Notes under the pieces: generated by a model
Database searches by the model: none
Told to the model about the DNA's origin: nothing
Seen by the model: the letters and a program-made list of their open reading frames with translations, nothing else
Position numbers and translations under genes: made by a program
Shown here: in pieces, positions 23,692 to 32,903 of the stretch
Layout: each line of letters starts with the position of its first letter
Position numbering within the stretch: the stretch's first letter is position 1
Source of the DNA: Elusimicrobiota bacterium
GTDB taxonomy: Bacteria > Elusimicrobiota > UBA5214 > JBBAAG01
Length of the DNA: 40,457 nucleotides
Assembly (NCBI GenBank): GCA_041658405.1
Contig: JBBAAG010000022.1
Span: 1 to 40,457 of the forward strand
Direction of reading: 5' to 3'

Positions 23692-24579
23692 ATGTTAAGG
23701 TTTGTGTGTTCGGTCGTTATGGCAGTGGTATTGATGTCAGCACCGTGTTCTGCGCTAACCACCGCAGATTTTTTGCGTATACCCGTAGGGGGCAAGGCAT
23801 TGGCAATGGGTGAAGTATTCACCGCGATAGCGGATGACGCAAGCGCAATGTACTGGAACCCGGCCGGGATGGCAGGAATAAAGTCTATGCAGGCATTTGC
23901 GATGTATAACAATTACCTGCTTGCAAGCATGCACGGCGTTGGAAGTTTTGTTATGCCAATGAAAAACGATCTCGCACTTGGTGCTATGTTTACATACTAC
24001 GCACAGGAAAGTTTTGACCTCCTGGATGATAACGGTACGGTTATTGGTACTGTTGCTCCATCTGACATGGCAGTATCAGTTGGAGGAAGTAAACTATTTT
24101 CTCAGCAATTAAGCGTTGGCGCTGCGGGGAAATTTATATCCAGCACGTTATACCAAAAAACAGCAACAGCGTTTGCAGCGGATATCGGCGCAATTTATAA
24201 CCTTAACCCTGACATTTCGTTTGGCGCAAGTGTGCGCAACCTCGGTACTTCAATGACGTTTGTATCGGAAGCACAGGGTTTACCGATGACAATCGCGGCA
24301 GGCGCGGTGTACAAACGCAAAATGTCATCCACAAACAATCTTACCGCCGGTGGTGAATTTGCGATGTGCGACGGGAAAACTAAAATCAGTTTCGGAGGAG
24401 AGTATTCGTTAAATAACATCTTCCTCCGTGCGGGATACCTCTTGAATGATACGCAGAAGTCGTATACGTTAGGCGCTGGACTGGCATTACAGAAGTTGAG
24501 AATAGATGTTGCGTACATACCGTACAAACTTTTGGGAGATACGTTCAGCGTAAGCCTTAGTTATGCGTTAGGGAATTAA
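23692..24579 (+). CDS. PorV/PorQ family outer-membrane protein
   Basis: This 295-residue protein has a signal peptide (1-19, ending CSALT), then the family opening FLRIPVGGKALAMGE, FTAIADDASAMYWNPAGMAG, and strands of an outer-membrane barrel to the end (SLSYALGN, terminating in an aromatic-poor but hydrophobic strand). It is at the compact end for PorV/PorQ proteins and lacks the C-terminal extension of its upstream neighbour. It is likely a cargo shuttle or anchoring factor for secreted surface proteins. GAGGGGGAATTGAC precedes ATG 23692. The next gene follows after 40 bases. Confidence 0.86.
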   Translation: MLRFVCSVVMAVVLMSAPCSALTTADFLRIPVGGKALAMGEVFTAIADDASAMYWNPAGMAGIKSMQAFAMYNNYLLASMHGVGSFVMPMKNDLALGAMFTYYAQESFDLLDDNGTVIGTVAPSDMAVSVGGSKLFSQQLSVGAAGKFISSTLYQKTATAFAADIGAIYNLNPDISFGASVRNLGTSMTFVSEAQGLPMTIAAGAVYKRKMSSTNNLTAGGEFAMCDGKTKISFGGEYSLNNIFLRAGYLLNDTQKSYTLGAGLALQKLRIDVAYIPYKLLGDTFSVSLSYALGN

Positions 24580-24619
24580 GTTTATGAATAATAAAATAAC
24601 ATACCGGAGGAATAATTTG

Positions 24620-27600
24620 ATGTTAAGAAAAACCATGGTAGCTGTATGCTTGATGTTGACAACCTGTACGGCGTTATCCTTTGCTGCGCCGATATTTGAG
24701 GAACAGTTTAACTACACGGGGAATCCCAGTACTACTACATGGCCGTGTAAACCTGTAACTTCAGGATCAACGGCGTATTGTAACGGGTCAGAACTTTATT
24801 TTGTTGACGCAAGTTCTGCAGCAAGCAGCTGGGGTGTGGATATGTACAGTTCAAAAATTTCGTATCCGTTAATGGGGATGAACGGTTTTGTACGGTTTGC
24901 GATTAAGATTAAAGCTAACTCTAAGAAAACCGGGTCGAATTACGGATTCTCACACACGTTTTATAAAAATACCGCATGTGATTCAACCAGTTCGTCTGTT
25001 GCCCGGCTAAACGTCGATGATAAAATGGTAAGATTCCAGCGGTCATCAAACAATGTTTATTATGACAGTTATACCATTAAAACAGATATATTCAACAATT
25101 TTCATGAAGTTATCATATTCATAACAAGCGGTACAGCACGGCTGATCGGCGGCGATTCGCGCGGGACTATCAGTGTCGCTACGGCGGACCGCGCAAACAT
25201 TTTTGGCCTTGCGACAGGGTATTCCGGAACATATTATATTGACTATTTAGTTGTTGACGGAACCTCCGCTGCGACAGTAACAATTAATGACGGGATTAAT
25301 CCTATAAATCAGGCACGGATAGATGTAAAGTTTGGTGATTGGGTATTTTTTGGGGTAAACTCAAACACCAGCGGAGATGTTACGATGAACAACCTATGCC
25401 CCGGGACAACGTATACTATAACAGTTTCTGCGAAAGGGTATAAACAGGTAACACAAAACTTCATTGCTGATAATAGAAACAGTACAAAAAGTTTAGGGAC
25501 AATATCATTAACCGCCGATGCAGCGGCACCAGCGATTTCCGGGTTCCAATCACAGGATTCTAATGGTAACTGGAAAGATGCCGGACAGCAGGTGGATTTA
25601 CTGACTCCATATTGCCGTATCTCTGCGCAGGATACTTCCACGGGATTGAACCTTGTAACAAAACCGCAGTACATATATTCCACTGACTCCGGGCAAACAT
25701 GGAAAGGCAGCGCCGGCCTCCGCGGATACTGGAGAAATTATTATTATATGTATGCCGGGTCAGGTTATGCGGGTGATCTTACCATCTGGCAAAGTACGAA
25801 CACTACTGCATTTGCACAGACCTCGGCTATCAATATTGCAGTGGGTACCAGCGCACCAAGCGGGTTTTCAACTGGTATCAATTATTATAATGCTGAATGG
25901 GTTGGGTTCATTAAAAGCAGTTCTACGTCAGGAGATTACGGGTTTTATCTCAACAGCGACGAAGGCGGATTTATTGATATAGGTAATAAAAAAATATTGT
26001 GGGATAATGCAAGGCATGGCCCTGGTACATTACGCGGGAGTACAATGACATTAACAGCGGATACCTGGTATCCTGTACATTTAGGATTCTTTGAGTATTC
26101 AAGTAGTGCAACCTGCAAATTTTACTGGACCTTACCAGGACAGACTACGGCAGAAGCAACTCTATTCCCATCAAGTAACATGATGTACGGCGACTGTACA
26201 GTCACCGGGAGTAATGGCGCTACCGGTGCGGAGTATATTACCACACCGAAAGTTGGTTTTAACCAGATAACATCAACTGCTAATATTGTAATGTTTGCAG
26301 TAATGGACCTCGCGGGAAATATTGCGTCGTCAACACATACGGTACAGGTATTTATGCCGACAGGAACAGTCAGCGGGCTAGTTACGGAACAACAGACAGG
26401 GAATCCTGTTGGCGGTGCGATTGTTAAATTTCTGGGTTCGAGATTTGTAGGGACAACGATTACCGCGGCGGATGGTACGTACTCGCTTACCGTTCCAACG
26501 AATACTTATACGATGGCCGTACGGTTATCGTCGTACTCAGCGGAATCGACCGTGAATAGCGTTATTGTAAACGAAAGCCAGAATACTGTCCAGAACTTTA
26601 CCTACGACCTCACAGTTCCTACCGGCTGGACAGGGATACAAGTGACAAAACTAAGCGGTGCATGGGTTGACGCAACGACAGATACTAGTGACGACCCGTT
26701 CCCGGATTGCCGTATACAAGTAGGGGATATTCAAACGGGTTTGAATACTTCAGTAGCTGGGTATATGTACAGCAAAAATAACGGAACAACTTGGCTACCA
26801 TCGAACGTAGATTTTACAACGGGTTCTTCAACGAGTAGCCTTACATCTGTCGGAACATGGTCATATACAGGTGGTGAAGCTAAGTGTACCACGCGTTCAT
26901 CGACAGCTGCGTATTTGGCATACAACGTTCCGGTAAGCAGCAGTATTATCCGTGTGGACACGCAAATCGTTAATAGCGGAGGAAGTTCGTCATACTGGAC
27001 CGCCATACATTTTTTCCAGACCGCAAAAGGTGATGCGTACACTAAAAGCGGTTATATGGCATATTTTACTAATGCAGGGAATTTGTATTTAATCCGCGCT
27101 AATGGGTCGAATTATACAAATATAGGCTCGTCGAATACTGGTATTCCGAACTCAACGACGTATCATACTATCACTGTTGAAGCGATCCCCGGGAAATTAA
27201 GTGTATGGTTAGATAATATGTTGTGTATCACATCAACGGATACTGCCTTTAAGTCGGGTTATGTGTCATTACGCAACTACGTAGCCGATGGGCGATATGA
27301 TAATTTTAAGATTTACAGTGTTGCAGATATCCCCGGAACGGATGGTGTTAATAGTTCTACGATAACAGCAGCTGCTGTACCGTTTGGCCAGAGTTCAACG
27401 ACAAATAATAAAATACGGTTTATTACAGCGGATATGTATGGCAACTTCGCACAAAGTTTGGACTACCTAATCAAAGTCTCGGTTCCTACCGGAACAGTTA
27501 GCGGATTGGTTACCGACGTGCGTACTTCCACAGGGGTGGCTAATGTTACTGTTCGTGCGTTATTGAACAGTGTTGTAAAAGGAGAAGCTACAAGTGATGC

Positions 27601-29062
27601 GGATGGAAATTACATACTAACACTCCCCACCGGAACATACACGATGACCGCGGCAAAACAAGGATATTACACTCTTACTTATCCAGGTATTTTGGTAAAT
27701 GAAAACGCAAATACCGCGCAAAGCTTTACGATAAATCCTGTCACCGGGACAGTCACCGGGACAGTTGTTAGCGCGAATACCGGCGGGTTATTGGAAAATG
27801 TTGGGATTAGCGTCCTGCAAAACGATGTTTTTGTCAGCAGTGCTGTTACAACCTCAAACGGTGCTTATACGTTCAACCTGCCGATAGGATTGTATGAACT
27901 ATCAGCGGTTTACACAAACTATCAGAGTACGAGTACGGAAGGAGTAACTATCGCCGCGGGTACGCCGGCAAGCGTGAATTTTGTACTCATGAAATCTACC
28001 GGCATAATTTCCGGGATAGTAACTTCTGACGGGACAGAGCCAATGGAGAATGTTATAGTCCAGGTTTTCGTCGGGACAACAACAGTTGCGCAAATGACGA
28101 CCATAGATGACGGTGTGTTTATTTTTGAAAATATTCCTGTTGGGAGTTATGATATAGTTGCGACACTGTCTTTATTCGCGGTAAACACTAAAGCCGCACA
28201 AGTTGTAAATGATAACCAGACAACTACGGTGAATATTACTATGGTATATGTCGGTCCTGGCGCTGCAATATCAGGTATTATTTGTGATGGTTGGACTAAT
28301 TTGCCGTTACAGGGTGCTGCAGTAAACTTGCGGTTACCAAATAAAGTACTGGTTGGTACTTCTACAACCGATAGTGAAGGTAAGTATAGGATAGAAGCTG
28401 CAACCGGGACATACGAAATTTCTGCATCGTTCACAGAATATATTACATCAACTACAGCGGAGATTGAGATTGTTTCTACTTCAACTGTTCATAATTTAAC
28501 ATTAACACCTGAAAAAGGAAGGATTGTTGGTACTATAAAGGATAACGCGACAAAGCTACCGATACAAGGTATTGTTGTTAAAGCAATAAAAGATGCGAGT
28601 ATCATAGCATCAGCAATCACGGATGCCAATGGTGCGTATACACTGGTGTTAAGTGCGGATACATACGATCTTTTAGTGCAGGATTCTACCGGTAAGTATA
28701 ATCCCAAGACGGTGTATGAACAAATATTAACGCTTAATACTCCTTTAACTTCCGATTTTTTGCTTAACATGTATATGACAAAACCTGCGGTTGTACATAA
28801 TAACATGATAAGCGCATCCGGGAAGAAAGCTAAAATATTCCTGAATATCACAAAACGGTCAAAAGTTACGGTATCTGTTTATAACTCAATCGGTGAACTC
28901 ATAAAAACCGTGTCAGATGGCGAGATGCTGGATGATGGTACGCAGTTAAAAGAATGGGATGGTACTGATAGTAACGGCAATGCTGTGGGTAACGGCGTAT
29001 ACGTCATCTACATCGATATTGCGGGTAAACGTGAGATACGTAAGATGGTTATTATGAAATAA
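24620..29062 (+). CDS. Giant secreted multidomain surface protein: seven CRD repeats, PA14 and LamG-like inserts, FlgD-like tail
   Basis: This 1480-residue protein starts at ATG 24620, nine bases after GGAGG; the upstream ATG 24584 adds 12 residues before the signal peptide and was rejected. Domains in order: signal peptide (1-24), a lectin-like beta-sandwich (about 25-215), CRD 1 (about 217-300), an Ig-like module split by a PA14-like domain (303-361, insert 363-548, resumed 555-578), CRD 2 (579-668), a second split Ig-like module with a LamG-like insert (672-725, insert 728-903, resumed 918-966), CRDs 3-7 (967-1385) and a FlgD-like domain (1393-1480, with KEWDGTDSNGN and GVYVIYIDIAG). PA14 and LamG domains often bind carbohydrate, so a sugar-binding surface protein is likely. 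Confidence 0.86.
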   Translation: MLRKTMVAVCLMLTTCTALSFAAPIFEEQFNYTGNPSTTTWPCKPVTSGSTAYCNGSELYFVDASSAASSWGVDMYSSKISYPLMGMNGFVRFAIKIKANSKKTGSNYGFSHTFYKNTACDSTSSSVARLNVDDKMVRFQRSSNNVYYDSYTIKTDIFNNFHEVIIFITSGTARLIGGDSRGTISVATADRANIFGLATGYSGTYYIDYLVVDGTSAATVTINDGINPINQARIDVKFGDWVFFGVNSNTSGDVTMNNLCPGTTYTITVSAKGYKQVTQNFIADNRNSTKSLGTISLTADAAAPAISGFQSQDSNGNWKDAGQQVDLLTPYCRISAQDTSTGLNLVTKPQYIYSTDSGQTWKGSAGLRGYWRNYYYMYAGSGYAGDLTIWQSTNTTAFAQTSAINIAVGTSAPSGFSTGINYYNAEWVGFIKSSSTSGDYGFYLNSDEGGFIDIGNKKILWDNARHGPGTLRGSTMTLTADTWYPVHLGFFEYSSSATCKFYWTLPGQTTAEATLFPSSNMMYGDCTVTGSNGATGAEYITTPKVGFNQITSTANIVMFAVMDLAGNIASSTHTVQVFMPTGTVSGLVTEQQTGNPVGGAIVKFLGSRFVGTTITAADGTYSLTVPTNTYTMAVRLSSYSAESTVNSVIVNESQNTVQNFTYDLTVPTGWTGIQVTKLSGAWVDATTDTSDDPFPDCRIQVGDIQTGLNTSVAGYMYSKNNGTTWLPSNVDFTTGSSTSSLTSVGTWSYTGGEAKCTTRSSTAAYLAYNVPVSSSIIRVDTQIVNSGGSSSYWTAIHFFQTAKGDAYTKSGYMAYFTNAGNLYLIRANGSNYTNIGSSNTGIPNSTTYHTITVEAIPGKLSVWLDNMLCITSTDTAFKSGYVSLRNYVADGRYDNFKIYSVADIPGTDGVNSSTITAAAVPFGQSSTTNNKIRFITADMYGNFAQSLDYLIKVSVPTGTVSGLVTDVRTSTGVANVTVRALLNSVVKGEATSDADGNYILTLPTGTYTMTAAKQGYYTLTYPGILVNENANTAQSFTINPVTGTVTGTVVSANTGGLLENVGISVLQNDVFVSSAVTTSNGAYTFNLPIGLYELSAVYTNYQSTSTEGVTIAAGTPASVNFVLMKSTGIISGIVTSDGTEPMENVIVQVFVGTTTVAQMTTIDDGVFIFENIPVGSYDIVATLSLFAVNTKAAQVVNDNQTTTVNITMVYVGPGAAISGIICDGWTNLPLQGAAVNLRLPNKVLVGTSTTDSEGKYRIEAATGTYEISASFTEYITSTTAEIEIVSTSTVHNLTLTPEKGRIVGTIKDNATKLPIQGIVVKAIKDASIIASAITDANGAYTLVLSADTYDLLVQDSTGKYNPKTVYEQILTLNTPLTSDFLLNMYMTKPAVVHNNMISASGKKAKIFLNITKRSKVTVSVYNSIGELIKTVSDGEMLDDGTQLKEWDGTDSNGNAVGNGVYVIYIDIAGKREIRKMVIMK

Positions 29063-29084
29063 ACTGGCCTTTGTTATAGAGTAA

Positions 29085-29130
29085 TACAAACCCCTCCCGC
29101 GGCGTACGGCGCTGCAGGAGGGGTTTTGTA
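29085..29130 (+). terminator. Rho-independent terminator closing the surface-protein locus
   Basis: CAAACCCCTCC (about 29087-29097) pairs with GGAGGGGTTTTG (29117-29128) around a GC-rich centre, with T-rich sequence on the plus strand. It is 25 bases after the stop of the giant surface protein. Confidence 0.85.
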
Positions 29131-29177
29131 ATTGTGAAATACTTCACAACTGATTTTTTCTCACGAGCAGATTTTTG

Positions 29178-29206
29178 TTGACTTTCTGCTAATTTATGGT
29201 TAATAA
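29178..29206 (+). promoter_or_regulatory. Possible promoter for the FHA gene
   Basis: TTGACT (29178-29183), a 17-base spacer and TAATAA (29201-29206) precede the FHA gene by about 70 bases. The -10 box is a weak match. Confidence 0.4.
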
Positions 29207-29276
29207 TATAGTAACAATAAGAAAAATCATAAACAAAAAAGGCGTATTTGTGTATAGTTTTGAAACGGAAGTACTT

Positions 29277-29663
29277 ATGAAACGTTTGGTGATTACCGGT
29301 ATCTCTGACATGTCAAAAACTGTGTTACATGACAAAAATGTAGTAATAAAGAACTTTCCATATATCATAGGCCGCGCACAGGATGGTTCTTTCCTATTCC
29401 AGGTAATGATTTTACATAACAGGCTTAATATCCTCGATTCATCACCTTACTGTGTTTCCCGTAAGCATATGATGATAATAAAGAAAGATAGTAGATACTG
29501 TGTGGTGGATCTCAACAGTACATTAGGAACGATTGTTAATGATAAACTTATTGGCAAAAAAGGTGAGTCATACGTAGCGTATCTCGTAGATGGTAATAAT
29601 AAAGTTATACTAGGCCAAAAAAAGTCGCCGTATACGTTTAACCTCACCCTCTCAGCGCAATAA
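29277..29663 (+). CDS. Small FHA-domain protein
   Basis: This 128-residue protein is almost entirely one forkhead-associated domain: IIGRAQDG (Gly-Arg), then SRKHMMI (Ser-Arg-x-His), then DLNSTLGTIVND (the Asn-Ser-x-x-Gly and Asn strand pair). These residues contact a phosphothreonine peptide in known FHA domains. An upstream ATG at 29196 would add 27 residues but starts inside the probable -10 region, so ATG 29277 is preferred. It has no other domain, so it would be an adaptor reading a Ser/Thr kinase signal; no kinase is in the window. Its end overlaps the convergent serine hydrolase gene by 20 bases. Confidence 0.78.
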   Translation: MKRLVITGISDMSKTVLHDKNVVIKNFPYIIGRAQDGSFLFQVMILHNRLNILDSSPYCVSRKHMMIIKKDSRYCVVDLNSTLGTIVNDKLIGKKGESYVAYLVDGNNKVILGQKKSPYTFNLTLSAQ

Positions 29664-30702
29664 AGTGTTTTAATAACTGTTTTCTTATACCCGCAATTGC
29701 CATATTGTCACGTGTAGGATGTACGCGGTTAGTGAGTAATACCATATACGTTTTTCTTAGATTATTAATCCAAATACTTGTCCCGGTAAAGCCTGTATGC
29801 CCATAAATGTTTTTATCAATAACACCCCATCCGAGCCCGCGTGAAGCGTTAAGCCCGGGGGTATGGTTTTGTGTCATTAAACTTATTGATTCAGGGGATA
29901 AAACTGTTGTATTTCCATACTTTCCACCGTTAAGCATCATCCCGCAAAAAAGTGAGAGCTCAAACGCTGTGGAGAACAATCCCGCATGGCCGGCGGTACC
30001 CCCGAGGATATACGACACCTCGTCGTGAACACTACCCCTCACAACCTTAGCGCGGTACCTGCAAAACTCAGTTGCTGCGTAACGCTGTATAATAATGTTA
30101 CTACTACTGGTATTATATCCGGTCTCACGCATGCCTAACTTCCGAAAAATCTGGGTTTTACAAAAAACATTTAGTTTTTGCCCGGAAACTTTTTCTGTTA
30201 TCCATCCTAATAAGATAAAGTTGAGGTCTGAATACAAAACTTTTTTGTTCGGGGTATAACACAACTTAGTACTTTGAATTTTCTTTATCAACTCAGTGCG
30301 GGTAAGAAAATTGTTGTTTTTCAAGTACGATACTGTTGCGGGAAGGCCGGAGGTATGGGCTAATAAATGCTTAAGCGTAACCCCCTGTTTCTCATTTCCA
30401 TGGAACCATGAAAGGTACTTCCCAACTTTATCGTTGATATCAAGCTTGTGTTTGTCACGGAGTAACATAATCGCTGTGGCAGTAGCAATAGGCTTGGTTA
30501 ATGACGCAAGGTCAAATATTGTTGCGGTATCCATTTTCTCTGGTACCGGTACGAGTTGTTTGTATCCCGTTGAGAAAATGATGGGTGTACGGTTAATACT
30601 TGTGCCGATACAACACACCGCACCGGGATATGCTGTGTGCACGCCTGAATTTATAAGGTCAATAATTTGTTTGTACTTACCGCTAAACTTTTTGGTAGGC
30701 AA
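29644..30702 (-). CDS. Serine hydrolase of the beta-lactamase/penicillin-binding class C family
   Basis: This 352-residue protein has the S-x-x-K motif (S67-L-T-K70), the second motif Y157-S-D in LYSDLNFILLG, and H302-T-G in place of the KTG box, as in many class C esterases and peptidases. It could be an esterase, D-aminopeptidase or transpeptidase-like enzyme. No clear signal peptide is seen. The only usable start is TTG 30702, with GGGAG upstream; an in-frame stop lies further up and no ATG intervenes. It is the last gene of the leftward operon, 5 bases after the URO-D-like gene. Confidence 0.83.
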   Translation of the reverse strand: MPTKKFSGKYKQIIDLINSGVHTAYPGAVCCIGTSINRTPIIFSTGYKQLVPVPEKMDTATIFDLASLTKPIATATAIMLLRDKHKLDINDKVGKYLSWFHGNEKQGVTLKHLLAHTSGLPATVSYLKNNNFLTRTELIKKIQSTKLCYTPNKKVLYSDLNFILLGWITEKVSGQKLNVFCKTQIFRKLGMRETGYNTSSSNIIIQRYAATEFCRYRAKVVRGSVHDEVSYILGGTAGHAGLFSTAFELSLFCGMMLNGGKYGNTTVLSPESISLMTQNHTPGLNASRGLGWGVIDKNIYGHTGFTGTSIWINNLRKTYMVLLTNRVHPTRDNMAIAGIRKQLLKHFIALRG

Positions 30703-30707
30703 TGGGT

Positions 30708-31781
30708 TTAATAACTCCCAAGCTCTTTCGCAAGGTTTACCATAAACCTAAAATCTTCAAGACTGACATTATCAGGTACTGAATGGTCGGTAGACCATAT
30801 ATAACCGCTTCCTTTCTTCAGGAGCGGGATTATACGTTTCATTTCAGCTGCCATTTCATCACGGTTATTCCACAATAACGCGCTTATCCCGCCGTGGAGG
30901 ACAAGTTTATCGCCGTATCTTTGTTTTATATCAACAGGATCAATCCCGGATTTTACTTCCAGAGGATTCAACGCGTCAAGGCCGATATCTATGAGTTCCG
31001 GGATGAACGGTGTGATACACCCGCAGGAGTGAAGGTGCGCTTTAATACCCTTCTTATGTGCCCATTCAAACGCTTTTTTGTGTACGGGCTTCAATATTTC
31101 GCGGTATGTTTTTACTGAGAAAAATTGGTTTAGTTTATATCCCATATCGTCAGGGAAAAAAAGTGAGTCAAACCGATATCCTTTCTCCCACACTCTGTCC
31201 AGTAACTGTAAATTTAAATCCACACAGGTGTTGAATATATCCATTACCCATTCAGGTTGTTCTACTATTGCGATTAATAACCGTTCCGTACCAACCATAT
31301 GCGAATGCGTTACATCAAACCCGAACCATCCATAAGCCTGTATCCACGCGCCTTGTTCACGCCAGAGTTTATAATTTTTGTCAATTGTCCCCCACGGTAT
31401 ACGGTCATCCGAAAATATCATCCGCGCTTTTGCTTTCAACCATTCATCAGGTGTTTTGATGATATTATCAATGTATTCAGGGGTAGACGTTGCGTGTTTC
31501 CAGTTTTTTATGGTTGCGCCCCAATTAGTTGTTTTTATAATGTACTCCGGGGTTTCTTCCACAACTTTGGCGTCAAACCTCGGGCTGTTATTTACGGTAA
31601 AATTAAACACTTTATCAAGCCCAAAGAAAATGGCGGGGGTAGTATCTTTCGGCATTCCTTCGTTACGCCATCGCGCAATCGTTGTCGCCCATGGGCTGTC
31701 ATACACAGGTATGCGGTCAGGGTCTTTATGTTCGAACACACAGCGCATACGTTCGTTTGTTGTTAATTTATCGGTACTCAT
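30708..31781 (-). CDS. Uroporphyrinogen decarboxylase-fold protein (methyltransferase-like, zinc motif present)
   Basis: This 357-residue protein belongs to the URO-D superfamily: N-terminal TTNERMRCVFEHKDPDRIPV and a TIM barrel with LHSCGCITPF (H249, H251, C253, C255) near residue 250. The His/Cys set resembles the zinc site of MtaA/CmuA-type corrinoid methyltransferases rather than haem-pathway HemE. The start ATG overlaps the exbD stop as ATGA. No corrinoid protein is encoded nearby, so the methyl carrier and substrate are unknown. It pairs with a second family member further upstream in the operon. Confidence 0.82.
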   Translation of the reverse strand: MSTDKLTTNERMRCVFEHKDPDRIPVYDSPWATTIARWRNEGMPKDTTPAIFFGLDKVFNFTVNNSPRFDAKVVEETPEYIIKTTNWGATIKNWKHATSTPEYIDNIIKTPDEWLKAKARMIFSDDRIPWGTIDKNYKLWREQGAWIQAYGWFGFDVTHSHMVGTERLLIAIVEQPEWVMDIFNTCVDLNLQLLDRVWEKGYRFDSLFFPDDMGYKLNQFFSVKTYREILKPVHKKAFEWAHKKGIKAHLHSCGCITPFIPELIDIGLDALNPLEVKSGIDPVDIKQRYGDKLVLHGGISALLWNNRDEMAAEMKRIIPLLKKGSGYIWSTDHSVPDNVSLEDFRFMVNLAKELGSY

Positions 31782-32206
31782 AGTTTACCTTTCCCTTTTT
31801 GTTCTGTACTCAACGCGAACTTACGTACTCCGGATTGTTGAGCAATATCAACAATACGGATTATATAGTCATACTTAACATCCTTATCCCCGTTAATTAT
31901 AACCACACTGTTTGGGTTACTTGCAACCCGAGCGGTGAGGTCAGGTTCAAGTTCTTCCAGTGTGACACGTTCCTGGTTCAATAAAATTTCACCCGCGGCG
32001 GTAACTGTTATTGTTATATTTCTATCAGTTTCAGCTTCTACACGTGTAGTCTTTGGTAAAGTTACTTTTATACCGGACTGCATAATCAACGGTGTGGTAA
32101 CCATAAAAATTATGAGTAATACCAAAACCACGTCAGTGAACGGCGTAATGTTTATCTCCGCCAAAATCTTTGTGCGTTTCCGTGAGGATACTGCGGAGTT
32201 ATTCAT
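31778..32206 (-). CDS. exbD: ExbD/TolR family proton-channel subunit
   Basis: This 142-residue protein has a short cytoplasmic N terminus, one membrane helix (about 25-44, TDVVLVLLIIFMV) with the functional Asp at residue 25 (as in ExbD), and a periplasmic domain with VVIINGDKDVKYDYIIRIVDI. It forms the proton-driven motor with the ExbB/TolQ-like protein encoded upstream. Start and stop overlap both neighbours by four bases (ATGA). It cannot be assigned to TonB-, Tol- or gliding-type motors because no tonB, tolA or tolB partner lies in the operon. Confidence 0.9.
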   Translation of the reverse strand: MNNSAVSSRKRTKILAEINITPFTDVVLVLLIIFMVTTPLIMQSGIKVTLPKTTRVEAETDRNITITVTAAGEILLNQERVTLEELEPDLTARVASNPNSVVIINGDKDVKYDYIIRIVDIAQQSGVRKFALSTEQKGKGKL

Positions 32207-32844
32207 TTCCCTGTCCTTTTATTCTGTGTGGTGATAAGGTCAAGGATTTCTGATGAGCAAAGTTCCATCTCAGTGACCATAGTATCAATCTTGCGGGAGA
32301 AGTAATTATAAAAAATTGATGCCGGGATCGCTACCAGCAAACCCGTAGCTGTGCAGATCAAAGCTTCTGATACCCCGCCGATGACGATATTCATACCGCC
32401 GCTGCCAATGACTGAAATATCGTGGAACGCGCGGATAATACCCAGTACCGTACCAAAAAGGCCGATGTATACCGCTATATTCCCGATAGTTCCGAGGATT
32501 GCCGTGTTTTTTTCAAGTTTAACAGTTTCAACCGCAACCTCGCGGGACATTGCGTTGGAAACAATTTTTTCGTCATGCCCGGAGTACGTGATCCCGGCTA
32601 ACGCAACGGATGAAAGCGTACTTTTTGTGGTTTCACAAATACTTTTTGCGGTATCATACTTCCCCGCAAGTATAGCTTCCGCGAGTTTTGGTATAATTTT
32701 TGTCCGTTTGATACGCCCGCGTATTGAAAGATAGATATACCGTTCAATAATTACCGCAATTGATAGTATCGACGTGAAGATCAGGATGTACATCGTGAAC
32801 CCGCCGATTTGTATTATATCCCACAAATTTTTACCTGCAAACAT
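32203..32844 (-). CDS. exbB: ExbB/TolQ/MotA family motor protein
   Basis: The chosen start is ATG 32844 (213 residues); a TTG at 32871 would add nine residues, but an AAAGGAG site lies within that extension, 14 bases before ATG. The protein has an N-terminal helix (about 15-36), an arm, then two helices with GNIAVYIGLFGTVLGIIRAF and TATGLLVAIPASIFYNYF, the conserved proton-path segment of ExbB. It forms the membrane motor with ExbD (4-base overlap). Confidence 0.87.
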   Translation of the reverse strand: MFAGKNLWDIIQIGGFTMYILIFTSILSIAVIIERYIYLSIRGRIKRTKIIPKLAEAILAGKYDTAKSICETTKSTLSSVALAGITYSGHDEKIVSNAMSREVAVETVKLEKNTAILGTIGNIAVYIGLFGTVLGIIRAFHDISVIGSGGMNIVIGGVSEALICTATGLLVAIPASIFYNYFSRKIDTMVTEMELCSSEILDLITTQNKRTGK

Positions 32845-32903
32845 TTTTGTTGTATTTACTCCTTTAAGCAATAAATCTATAATAATTTATATATTAGCAA
32901 ATA

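Noticed and set aside
31378..31878. A 166-codon plus-strand frame opposite the URO-D-like gene
   Set aside because: Antisense to a conserved barrel-fold gene with catalytic-site motifs; no independent support.
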